This document shows, piece by piece, positions 8,183 through 16,161 of a stretch of 64,000 bases of DNA (position 1 is its first letter; every line of letters begins with the position of its first letter). This DNA is from Cumulibacter manganitolerans. GTDB lineage: Bacteria > Actinomycetota > Actinomycetes > Mycobacteriales > Antricoccaceae. The position numbers and the translations under genes were made by a program. Below the pieces are notes generated by a model that saw only the letters and a program-made list of their open reading frames with translations, was not told the DNA's origin and did not search any database. The stretch spans positions 62,001 to 126,000 of the forward strand of contig NZ_WBKP01000003.1 in assembly GCF_009602465.1 (NCBI RefSeq), given 5' to 3'.

Positions 8183-8268
8183 TCGTCGTGGAGGTGATCG
8201 CTGCGGCGCTGGCCGTCGCGGCGATCGTGTATCTGGTGTTCGCATTGGTCTCGCCGGAGCGGTTCTGA
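8179..8268 (+). CDS. kdpF: KdpF, small stabilising subunit of K+-transporting ATPase (copy 2)
   Basis: 29 aa from a GTG. It has one transmembrane helix (VIAAALAVAAIVYLVFALV) and the terminal SPERF. It overlaps the peptide gene before it by GTGA and kdpA by TGATG, exactly as in operon 1. Confidence 0.9.
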   Translation: MIVVEVIAAALAVAAIVYLVFALVSPERF

Positions 8269-9941
8269 TGGAGTGGCTTATCGCCATCTGCGCCCTGTTG
8301 ACGCTGGGTGTCCTCCTCGTCGTGGCGTACCGCCCTCTGGGTGACTACATGGCGTGGGTCTTCACGACACCTAAGAGCTGGAAGGTCGAGCGGGGACTGT
8401 ACCGGCTGGTAGGTGTGAATCCGGACAGCGAACAGTCCTGGCAGGCGTATCTGCGTGCGGTCCTGGTCTTTTCCGGCGCGGGACTGGTCGGACTCTATCT
8501 CCTGCAACGCACACAGCATCTGTTGCCGTACTCGCTTGGCCTGCCGCCGGTCCGCGAAGACCTCGCGTTCAATACCGCAGCGTCGTTCGTGGGGAACACG
8601 AACTGGCAGGCTTACTCGCCCGAACAGACCCTCGGCTACCTCGTGCAGATGGCCGGCCTGTCGGTTCAGAACTTCGTGTCGGCTGCCGTGGGAATGGCGG
8701 TCGCGGTCGCGCTGGTGCGCGGGTTGGCTTACCGCCGGGGCGGCAGCATCGGCAACTTCTGGGTGGACCTGGTGCGCGGGACGCTGCGCATCCTGCTGCC
8801 GTTCTCGGTGCTGGCCGCGCTCGTCCTACTCGCAGGCGGGGTGATCCAGAACTTCAACGGTTTCACCGACGTGACCACCCTGACCGGCAGCCCCCAGACG
8901 ATCCCCGGCGGGCCGGTCGCCTCGCAAGAGGCGATCAAGATGCTAGGCACCAACGGTGGTGGGTTCTTCAACGCGAACTCGGCTCATCCGTTCGAGAACC
9001 CGTCCCCCTGGGCGAACCTGTTCCAGGTGTTCCTGCTGCTAGTCATCCCATTCTCCCTGCCGCGCACCTTCGGGCGGATGGTGGGCGACCATCGCATGGG
9101 GTACGCGATCGCAGCGGCGATGGCCGTGCTGTTCGTGGTGGTGTTCACGCTAGTGACCGCGTTCGAGCTGGCCGGCAAGGGTACCGCTCCGGAGTTGGCA
9201 GGCAGCGCGATGGAGGGCAAGGAGCAACGGTTCGGGATTATCGGATCAACCCTGTTCGCCACTGCCACCACGGGAACCTCCGGAGGTGCGGCGAACTCGA
9301 TGCACGGGTCCTACACGGCGCTGGGTGGGATGGTCGCGATCCTCAACATGATGCTCGGTGAGGTCTCGCCGGGTGGCGTCGGGGCCGGCCTCTACACGAT
9401 CTTGGTGATGGCCGTGATCGCTGTGTTCCTGACCGGGCTGCTGCTGGGTCGGGCACCGGTGTTCCTCGGCAAACGCGTCGGGGTGCGCGAGGTGAAGCTC
9501 GCAAGCCTGTTCATCCTGGTGATGCCGGCTCTCGCGCTGGCCGGGATGGCGATCAGTCTGGCGATCCCAGCAGTGCACGAGGAGATAGTGACCGAGGGCA
9601 TGGGCAATCCCGGTGCGCACGGCATGTCCGAGGTTCTGTACGCATTCGTTTCCGCCGCCATCAACAATGGCTCCGCGTTCGCCGGGTTCAGTGCGGACAC
9701 CCCCTGGCTCAACACCACCCTGGGGGTCATCATCCTGCTGGGCCGGTTCGTCCCGATCGCCTTGGTGCTGGCGTTGGCGGGCTCGTTCGCGGCACAAGAC
9801 CGTGCCGCGTCGACCGCCACCGAACTGCCGCTGCACCGACCACAGTTCGTGGCCCTGCTCGTCGGTGTCATCGTGTTCGTCGCGGTCCCGACGTTCATCC
9901 CCGTTCTGATGGTGGGTCCGCTGGCGGAGGGGCTGGGATGA
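8268..9941 (+). CDS. kdpA: KdpA, K+-channel-like subunit (copy 2, diverged pore residues)
   Basis: 557 aa, alignable without gaps to copy 1. The first and second pore loops are canonical ([35 protein letters not shown]). Two positions depart from the usual KdpA pattern. The third region reads MHGSYTALGG, with Gly 347 where copy 1 and E. coli have Asp. The fourth reads [12 protein letters not shown], with Ile 465 replacing Asn. [10 protein letters not shown] in copy 1 is GRAPVFLGKR here. The reading frame is intact and the flanking sequence conserved, so this looks like functional divergence, not decay. It overlaps kdpB by ATGA. Confidence 0.95.
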   Translation: MEWLIAICALLTLGVLLVVAYRPLGDYMAWVFTTPKSWKVERGLYRLVGVNPDSEQSWQAYLRAVLVFSGAGLVGLYLLQRTQHLLPYSLGLPPVREDLAFNTAASFVGNTNWQAYSPEQTLGYLVQMAGLSVQNFVSAAVGMAVAVALVRGLAYRRGGSIGNFWVDLVRGTLRILLPFSVLAALVLLAGGVIQNFNGFTDVTTLTGSPQTIPGGPVASQEAIKMLGTNGGGFFNANSAHPFENPSPWANLFQVFLLLVIPFSLPRTFGRMVGDHRMGYAIAAAMAVLFVVVFTLVTAFELAGKGTAPELAGSAMEGKEQRFGIIGSTLFATATTGTSGGAANSMHGSYTALGGMVAILNMMLGEVSPGGVGAGLYTILVMAVIAVFLTGLLLGRAPVFLGKRVGVREVKLASLFILVMPALALAGMAISLAIPAVHEEIVTEGMGNPGAHGMSEVLYAFVSAAINNGSAFAGFSADTPWLNTTLGVIILLGRFVPIALVLALAGSFAAQDRAASTATELPLHRPQFVALLVGVIVFVAVPTFIPVLMVGPLAEGLG

Positions 9942-12091
9942 CGATGGCATCAACGGTGCAACGCTTCACCGGCAGGCGTGTCTGGCCTCGAATCCGGATG
10001 CTCTGGCGGGCCATTCGCCCCTTGCTGGGGAGCACGATTCGCAAACTCAACCCTAGGTCACAAGCACGCAACCCGGTGCTGTTCATCGTGTGGTGCGGGG
10101 CTGCGCTGACGACCATCGTCGCGATCGGCGAACCGTTCGTCGGCGGGCCCGCACCATCCGGCGGAACCGTGCTACCCGCAGGTTTCACCTGGACGATCGC
10201 CGTCTGGCTGTGGCTGACCCTTCTTGCCGCGAACCTCGCCGAGTCGCTGGCCGAGGGGCGCGGGCGAGCGCGGACGAGTTCGCTCCGGCTCATCCGGGAG
10301 AGCACCACCGCACATCGTGTGCATCATTATGATGCGGAGAACGACGCGGGCGGTCACAGATCGAGCATCCGCGACGTGAACTCCGCGGAACTACAGCCCG
10401 GCGACATCGTGGTCTTGACCACCGGGGACGTGATTCCCGCAGACGGTGAGGTTATCTGGGGCATCGCGTCCGTGGACGAGTCGGCAATCACCGGGGAGTC
10501 TGCGCCGGTCATCCGCGAGTCCGGCGGCGACCGCTCTGCCGTCACCGGCGGCACCCGGGTGCTGTCGGATCGGGTCATCGTGCGTGTCACGACACCCCTG
10601 GGGGACACCGAGGTCGACCGGATGATCGTGCTCGCCGAGGGTGCTCGCCGGCAGAAAGCACCGAATGAACTCGCGTTGAGTGCGCTGCTGGCCTCGTTCT
10701 CGGTATCCTTCGTCCTGATCGCGCTGACGCTCAACGCGGTCGCCTCACCGGTCGCGAGCCCCGTGTCCATCCCGGTCTTGGTCGCGTTGGTGACCTGTCT
10801 GATCCCGACCGAAATCGCAGCCTTGCTGTCGGTCACCGGTATTGCCGGTATGTATCGGCTGCTGCAGCGCAACGTGCTCGTGGACTCCGGCCATGCACTC
10901 GAGACCGCCGGGGACATCACGACAGTCCTACTCGACAAGACCGGCACAATCACGCAGGGCGATCGCCGCGCTACTCGTTTCACCCCGGTCGCCGGTGCCA
11001 CGATGGACGAGCTGATGTGGGCTGCAGAGCTGTCGTCGCGGGATGACCCCACCCCGGAGGGAACTTCCACGGTGGAGTTGGCGCATCGACAGGGGTTCGC
11101 CGCAGCCAACGACCCGCCGGACGCGGGAAGGGGAGTGCCGTTCAGCGCCCAGACTCGGATGTCCGGTCGTGACCTGCCCGATGGGAGCAGCGTTCGGAAG
11201 GGCGCCGAGTCGGCGATCCTGGGCTGGCTCAAGCACGTTGGCACACAGCAGACACGTCATGTGGTGGACGAACTGCGTTCACAGACCGCTGCGATCGCGC
11301 ATGCCGGGGGAACACCGTTGGTGGTCGCGGTCAAGCGGGCAGGTGGACCAGGGCAGGTTCTCGGGGTCATTGAGCTCAGGGATGTTGTCAAGGAAGGCGT
11401 TCCCGCCCGGCTCAGCCAACTGCGTGCCTTGGGAATCAGAACTCTGATGGTCACCGGCGATAATCCGTTGACCGCTGCGGCGATCGCGAAAGAGGCCGGC
11501 GTCAATGATTATCTCGGTGACGCGAGGCCCGAGGACAAGCTCAATCTCATCAAGCAGGAGCAGGCGGCAGGCCACTTCGTAGCGATGAGCGGCGATGGCA
11601 CCAATGACGCCCCAGCGCTGGCCCAGGCGGATGTCGGGGTCGCGATGAACACCGCGACTTCGGCTGCCAAAGAGGCGGCGAACATGATCGTCCTCGACGA
11701 CGACCCCACCAAGCTGGTGGAGATCATCGACATCGGCAGACGGCAGATGGCGACGCGCGGCGCGCTGACGACCTTCAACATCGCCAACGATCTAGTGCGC
11801 TACGTGGCGCTCTTCCCGGCTCTGTTCGTCGGTGTGTTCCCCGGCCTTGCCACGTTGAACATCCTGGGCCTGCACTCACCTGCCTCTGCCATCTTGTCTA
11901 CGGTCATCTTCGGGGTCGTGGTGATCGCGATCTTGATCCCGCTGGCGCTCATCGGCGTGCCGTACCGGATGGCAAATCTCGCACGCGCGTTGAACCGCAA
12001 CCTGCTGTTCTATGGGGTAGGCGGCCTGCTGGTACCCGTCATCGGGATCAAGCTAATCGACCTGATCGTCGGACTCCTCCCCGGTTATTGA
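9938..12091 (+). CDS. kdpB: KdpB, P-type ATPase subunit (copy 2, altered ion-path residues)
   Basis: 717 aa. All catalytic motifs are intact: [56 protein letters not shown]. In the membrane domain two normally invariant positions differ. M4 reads IPTEIAALLSVTG, with Glu 292 in place of the second Thr of IPTT. M5 reads IANDLVRYVAL, with Arg 621 where copy 1 and E. coli (K586) have Lys. The M5 Asp before it is kept. The new Glu and Arg could interact with each other. ATP hydrolysis should be normal, while coupling or ion specificity may differ. It overlaps kdpA by ATGA. Confidence 0.95.
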   Translation: MTMASTVQRFTGRRVWPRIRMLWRAIRPLLGSTIRKLNPRSQARNPVLFIVWCGAALTTIVAIGEPFVGGPAPSGGTVLPAGFTWTIAVWLWLTLLAANLAESLAEGRGRARTSSLRLIRESTTAHRVHHYDAENDAGGHRSSIRDVNSAELQPGDIVVLTTGDVIPADGEVIWGIASVDESAITGESAPVIRESGGDRSAVTGGTRVLSDRVIVRVTTPLGDTEVDRMIVLAEGARRQKAPNELALSALLASFSVSFVLIALTLNAVASPVASPVSIPVLVALVTCLIPTEIAALLSVTGIAGMYRLLQRNVLVDSGHALETAGDITTVLLDKTGTITQGDRRATRFTPVAGATMDELMWAAELSSRDDPTPEGTSTVELAHRQGFAAANDPPDAGRGVPFSAQTRMSGRDLPDGSSVRKGAESAILGWLKHVGTQQTRHVVDELRSQTAAIAHAGGTPLVVAVKRAGGPGQVLGVIELRDVVKEGVPARLSQLRALGIRTLMVTGDNPLTAAAIAKEAGVNDYLGDARPEDKLNLIKQEQAAGHFVAMSGDGTNDAPALAQADVGVAMNTATSAAKEAANMIVLDDDPTKLVEIIDIGRRQMATRGALTTFNIANDLVRYVALFPALFVGVFPGLATLNILGLHSPASAILSTVIFGVVVIAILIPLALIGVPYRMANLARALNRNLLFYGVGGLLVPVIGIKLIDLIVGLLPGY

Positions 12092-12106
12092 AAGGACGCC
12101 TTTCTC

Positions 12107-12721
12107 GTGAACGGTTCTGCCCGCAGTTCCGCCCGCACGGTGTGGACTGCGGTGCGCATCATGCTGGTGTTGACGGTTGTTCTGGGCGTGGTCTATCCGC
12201 TGGCGATCACGGGGATAGGGCAGCTCGTGTTCCCGTGGCAGTCGAACGGGTCGATCGTGACCACCAGCGATGGCGAACCGGTCGGTTCGGCACTGATCGG
12301 TCAGTCCTTCACCGACGCCACCGGCAATCCGCTGCCCGAGTACTTCCAGCCCCGCCCCTCCGCCGCCGGTGACGGTTACGACGCCGGCGCCTCCTCCGGG
12401 TCAAACCTCGGACCGGAGAACCCCGACCTGATCGCAGCGATCGCCGAACGGCGAGCCCAGATCGCCGCGTTCAACGGCGTCCAGCCCTCAGAGGTGCCCG
12501 CCGATGCGGTGACCGCCTCCGGCTCTGGGCTGGACCCGCATATCAGTCCCGCCTACGCGGCGATCCAGGTACAGCGGGTCGCGGAAGCACGCGGCCTGCC
12601 CGTGGAGACTGTTCGCGCCCTGGTCGCCTCGCACACCCAAGACCGCGACCTGGGTTACCTCGGCCAGCCCCGCATCAACGTCCTAGAGCTTAATCTGGCT
12701 GTAGAAGAAGTGGAGGGCTGA
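12107..12721 (+). CDS. kdpC: KdpC, accessory subunit of K+-transporting ATPase (copy 2)
   Basis: 204 aa from a GTG, with AAAGGA upstream. Apart from the first ~18 residues (NGSARSSARTVWTAVRIM) and the last five, it is identical to copy 1 except for one Ala-to-Thr change. The membrane helix, YFQPRPSAAG and HTQDRDLGYLGQPRI are all present. It is followed after 3 nt by kdpD, so the sensor kinase is probably co-transcribed with operon 2. Confidence 0.97.
   Translation: MNGSARSSARTVWTAVRIMLVLTVVLGVVYPLAITGIGQLVFPWQSNGSIVTTSDGEPVGSALIGQSFTDATGNPLPEYFQPRPSAAGDGYDAGASSGSNLGPENPDLIAAIAERRAQIAAFNGVQPSEVPADAVTASGSGLDPHISPAYAAIQVQRVAEARGLPVETVRALVASHTQDRDLGYLGQPRINVLELNLAVEEVEG
12160..12699 (+). repeat. 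540-bp near-identical tract shared by both kdpC genes (copy 2)
   Basis: Direct-repeat partner of 6952-7491, with a single mismatch. Both ends of the identity are sharp and lie inside the gene, leaving unlike 5' and 3' codons outside it. That is the pattern left by gene conversion. Confidence 0.95.
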
Positions 12722-12724
12722 GCC

Positions 12725-15259
12725 ATGACTGCGCGGGGGCGGCTTCGGGTGCTGCTCGGAGCAGCACCTGGCGTGGGCAAGACCTACGCCATGCTGGAGG
12801 AGGGTCGGCGTCTGGTCGATGAAGGCAAGAACGTCGTGGTCGCCATTGTGGAGACACACGGACGCGCCGCCACAGCCAGTATGGCCGAAGGACTTTCGCT
12901 CATCCCACGTCGCATGGTTAGTCACCGCGACGTTACCTTGACCGAGTTAGACGTCGATGCGGTGATCGCCACCAGGCCCGACATCGCATTGGTGGACGAG
13001 CTTGCGCACACCAACGCCCCCGGTTCACGGCATGAAAAGCGGTGGGAAGATGTGCAACAGATTCTTGACGCTGGCATCGACGTCATCTCTACCCTCAATA
13101 TCCAGCACATCGAGTCGCTGAATGATGTCGTCGAGCAGATCACTGGCGTCCCGCAGCGCGAGACCATTCCCGATGACATCCTGCGCGCCGCCGACTCGAT
13201 GGAAGTCATCGACCTCGACCCGCAAGCACTGCGCGATCGGCTCGCCGGCGGCCTCATCTACCCTGCCGAGCGCGTCGACGCTGCCCTGTCCAACTACTTC
13301 CGGCTCGGTAACCTCACCGCCCTGCGCGAGCTCGCGCTGCTGTGGCTGGCTGATGAGGTCGACCAAGCCTTGCAGAGCTACCGGGCCGAGCACGGCATCG
13401 ACAGCACCTGGGAGGCACGCGAGCGGGTCGTCGTGACCCTCACCGGCGGGCCTGAGGGCGAGACGCTGCTGCGCCGTGGGGCGCGCATCGCCGCCCGTTC
13501 CGGTGGTGGCGAGTTGCTGGCGGTCCATGTATCCAGCCAAGACGGGCTTCGCACCGCCAACCCGGCCGCTCTCGCCCAGCAGCGGGCGTTGGTCGAGAAG
13601 CTCGGCGGCACCTACCACCAGGTCGTCGGTAGCGACATTCCCCAAGCCCTGGTCGAGTTCGCCAAGTCCGTGAACGCCACCCAGCTCGTCATCGGAGTGA
13701 GCCGGCGCGGCAGGATCGCCGCCGCACTCACAGGACCAGGCATCGGCGCCACGGTCATCCGCGAGGCCGGCAACATCGATGTCCATATCGTCAACCATGC
13801 GGCAGCCGGCGACCGGTTCGCCCTTCCGCGCATCGGCGGTGCGTTGACGCTGAAACGCCGAGTCGCTGGCTTCGCGGTCGCGCTTGTCGGTGGCCCCTTG
13901 CTCACGTGGCTGCTCGCGTCGCTTCGGAGTGAGGACTCGATCACCAGCGACGTCCTGAGCTATCAACTCCTCGTCGTGATCGTGGCGCTCACCGGCGGCA
14001 TCTGGCCCGCACTGTTTGCCGCGGTCATGTCCGGGCTCACCTTGGACTTCTTCTTCGTCGAGCCGTTGTACACCGTGACGGTCAACGAACCCTTCCATCT
14101 GCTCGTGCTGAGCCTCTATGTCGTCATCGCGGTCCTCGTCAGCTACGTGGTTGACCGTGCCGCCCGAGAGTCCCGGGTCGCTCGTCGCGCCGCGGCAGAG
14201 TCGGAGTTGCTGGCCACCGTCGCCGGTAGCGTGCTGCGTGGGCAGGGCGCCGTGCAAGCGCTCGTCGAGCGCACCAGGGAAGCATTTGGCATGGCTGGGG
14301 TTCGCCTGCTCCAAGGAGACACTGTGCTCGCGACCAGCGGCGAACCCCTTCCCGACAATCAGTGCGTTCGAGTTCCCATCGGCAATCGGGCGACTCTCGA
14401 ACTACACGGACATGACCTAGAAGCCTCCGAACAACGCCTCCTCAACGTTGTTGCCGCACAACTTGACGCCGCGCTGGAGCACTCCGATCTGACCGAGACA
14501 GTGGGCGAGATCGGGCCGCTGGCAGCCTCCGACCGAGTACGCAGCGCCCTCTTGTCGGCTGTCAGCCATGACTTGCGCCGTCCTCTCGCGGCGGCCATCG
14601 CGGCCGTCAGCGGACTACGTTCCACGCGCCACTCACTCAGTGAAGCCGACAGATCAGAACTGCTCGCGACTGCCGACGAGAGTCTGGCGACCCTGGCGAC
14701 CCTCGTCACCGACCTCCTCGATGTCAGCAAGCTCCAAGCCGGAGTGCTGAGCATCGCCCGCACTCCCGTCGATCCCGCCGACGTGATCCTCGCCGCCGTT
14801 GACGAACTCCATCTTGGACCCGACACCGCCGGGTTGGACTTGGACGCCGACGTGCCGCAAGTCTTGGCCGATCCGGTGCTTCTTCAACGAGTCGTGGTCA
14901 ATCTGTTGTCAAACGCTGCACGATACTCACCACCGGGCTCGCGAGTCCGAGTGACTACCAGCGCGTTCGCCGGATCGGTGGAGATCCGCGTGATCGACAA
15001 CGGACCCGGCATCCCACCTGAGCGACGCGACGACGTGTTCGTGCCTTTCCAGCGCCTGGGCGACACTGACAACACCACCGGCCTTGGCCTCGGCCTTGCG
15101 CTGTCTCGCGGATTTATCGAGGGAATGGGTGGAACTCTCACACCCGAAGACACGCCAGGCGGCGGGGTCACGATGGTTGTGGCCCTTCCCGCTGTCGGTG
15201 CCGAACCACCCAGCACGAATCAGAAAGGCGATGAAGGTCATGAGAATCCTGATCGCTGA
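12725..15259 (+). CDS. kdpD: KdpD, K+/turgor-responsive sensor histidine kinase
   Basis: 844 aa. Domains in order: KdpD N-terminal domain with Walker A GAAPGVGKT near residue 15 and DELAHTNAPGSRHEKRW; a universal-stress-like domain (about 220-360); four membrane helices (about 385-485); a GAF-like linker; the dimerisation/phosphoacceptor domain with SHDLRRPLAAA (His 615); and an ATPase domain with NLLSNAARYSPPG, DNGPGIPP and GLGLGLALSRG. It phosphorylates KdpE. The residue four after the phospho-His is Arg 619, where KdpD and related kinases usually have Thr. That Thr is needed for phosphatase activity in the HisKA family. It is coupled to kdpE by overlap. Confidence 0.96.
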   Translation: MTARGRLRVLLGAAPGVGKTYAMLEEGRRLVDEGKNVVVAIVETHGRAATASMAEGLSLIPRRMVSHRDVTLTELDVDAVIATRPDIALVDELAHTNAPGSRHEKRWEDVQQILDAGIDVISTLNIQHIESLNDVVEQITGVPQRETIPDDILRAADSMEVIDLDPQALRDRLAGGLIYPAERVDAALSNYFRLGNLTALRELALLWLADEVDQALQSYRAEHGIDSTWEARERVVVTLTGGPEGETLLRRGARIAARSGGGELLAVHVSSQDGLRTANPAALAQQRALVEKLGGTYHQVVGSDIPQALVEFAKSVNATQLVIGVSRRGRIAAALTGPGIGATVIREAGNIDVHIVNHAAAGDRFALPRIGGALTLKRRVAGFAVALVGGPLLTWLLASLRSEDSITSDVLSYQLLVVIVALTGGIWPALFAAVMSGLTLDFFFVEPLYTVTVNEPFHLLVLSLYVVIAVLVSYVVDRAARESRVARRAAAESELLATVAGSVLRGQGAVQALVERTREAFGMAGVRLLQGDTVLATSGEPLPDNQCVRVPIGNRATLELHGHDLEASEQRLLNVVAAQLDAALEHSDLTETVGEIGPLAASDRVRSALLSAVSHDLRRPLAAAIAAVSGLRSTRHSLSEADRSELLATADESLATLATLVTDLLDVSKLQAGVLSIARTPVDPADVILAAVDELHLGPDTAGLDLDADVPQVLADPVLLQRVVVNLLSNAARYSPPGSRVRVTTSAFAGSVEIRVIDNGPGIPPERRDDVFVPFQRLGDTDNTTGLGLGLALSRGFIEGMGGTLTPEDTPGGGVTMVVALPAVGAEPPSTNQKGDEGHENPDR

Positions 15260-15935
15260 CGATGACCCACAGATACTCCGCGCGCTTCGCATCACGCTCG
15301 GAGCGGAAGGATATGAGATCATCACCGCAGCCGATGGTGCCGAGGCCATCAACAGCGCTGTCCAGCACCACCCGGACATCTTCATGATCGACCTGGGCAT
15401 GCCCAAGCTCAACGGCATCGAGGTCATCAACGGCATCCGAGGATGGTCCGCGGCACCCATCCTTGTCATCTCCGGTCGCAGCGGAGCTGCCGACAAGGTA
15501 GAAGCCCTTGACGCTGGCGCCGACGATTACGTCACCAAGCCGTTCTCCATCGACGAACTGCTCGCCCGAATCCGCGCGCTCACTCGCAGGGTTGTGCGCG
15601 ATGACGCTGATCCGATCGTCTCCTTCGGCAACGTCACAGTTGACCTATCGGCACACCAGGTGACCCGACGCACCAAGAGTGGACCACAAACGGTGAGACT
15701 GACGCCGACCGAATGGCAGGTGCTCGAACAACTCATCCGAAATCCAGGAAAGCTCGTCACACGCCAGACCCTGCTAACGGAGATATGGGGTTCCGAACAC
15801 GTAACCGATACCGGATACCTGCGCCTGTACATCGCCCAACTGCGCAAGAAGCTGGAGCCGTACCCCGCCGCACCCAAGTACATCATCACCGAGGCCGGAA
15901 TGGGCTACCGTCTTCACGTCCCCGAGGCAAGCTAG
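15240..15935 (+). CDS. kdpE: KdpE, OmpR-type response regulator of kdp
   Basis: 231 aa from ATG 15240 (MRILIADDDPQILRAL). An in-frame ATG at 15231 is an alternative. The receiver domain has the acidic DDD pocket, the phosphoacceptor Asp 51 (MIDLGMP), SGR and the conserved Lys in DDYVTKPFS. The C-terminal winged helix (LTPTEWQVLEQLI, GSEHVTDTGYLRLYIAQLRKK) is of the OmpR/PhoB type. It overlaps the end of kdpD by 20 bases. It should bind the kdp control regions, with the 50-bp repeats as candidate sites (inference). Confidence 0.96.
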   Translation: MRILIADDDPQILRALRITLGAEGYEIITAADGAEAINSAVQHHPDIFMIDLGMPKLNGIEVINGIRGWSAAPILVISGRSGAADKVEALDAGADDYVTKPFSIDELLARIRALTRRVVRDDADPIVSFGNVTVDLSAHQVTRRTKSGPQTVRLTPTEWQVLEQLIRNPGKLVTRQTLLTEIWGSEHVTDTGYLRLYIAQLRKKLEPYPAAPKYIITEAGMGYRLHVPEAS

Positions 15936-16002
15936 GCACGATCCTGCACTGCCCCAGCGGCTCGAACCGGGAGCCGTTCTCTCAGCGCTGGACGTGTCGA
16001 AA

Positions 16003-16041
16003 CCGTTAGGATCGGCGCCTACGCCGTATGCATCTCGTTAG
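16003..16041 (+). promoter_or_regulatory. kdp-associated repeat, 39-bp short form (copy D)
   Basis: Begins CCGTTAGGAT and ends CCGTATGCATCTCGTTAG. Both conserved ends of the 50-bp elements are present, but the spacer is 11 bp shorter, one helical turn. It lies between kdpE and the araC-type gene and points toward the latter. A spacing change of one turn keeps two half-sites on the same DNA face, as expected for a protein-bound operator. It would place the araC gene in the same regulon. Confidence 0.5.
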
Positions 16042-16161
16042 GACTGGCGCAGGCGCCTGTGCGGGGTCGTTAACTGCATCAATGAGGGGACGACGGGTCG
16101 GCAGGGTTTGAGCCGCGCTGATCCAAGCGCGGCGGGGTCCGTGCGCTCGAACGGGCTTCCC

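Noticed and set aside
2411-16041. kdp repeats considered as a CRISPR array, insertion-sequence ends or a riboswitch
   Set aside because: Copies are hundreds to thousands of bases apart with no regular spacers or transposase. The variable centre and the one-turn length change do not fit a conserved RNA fold.
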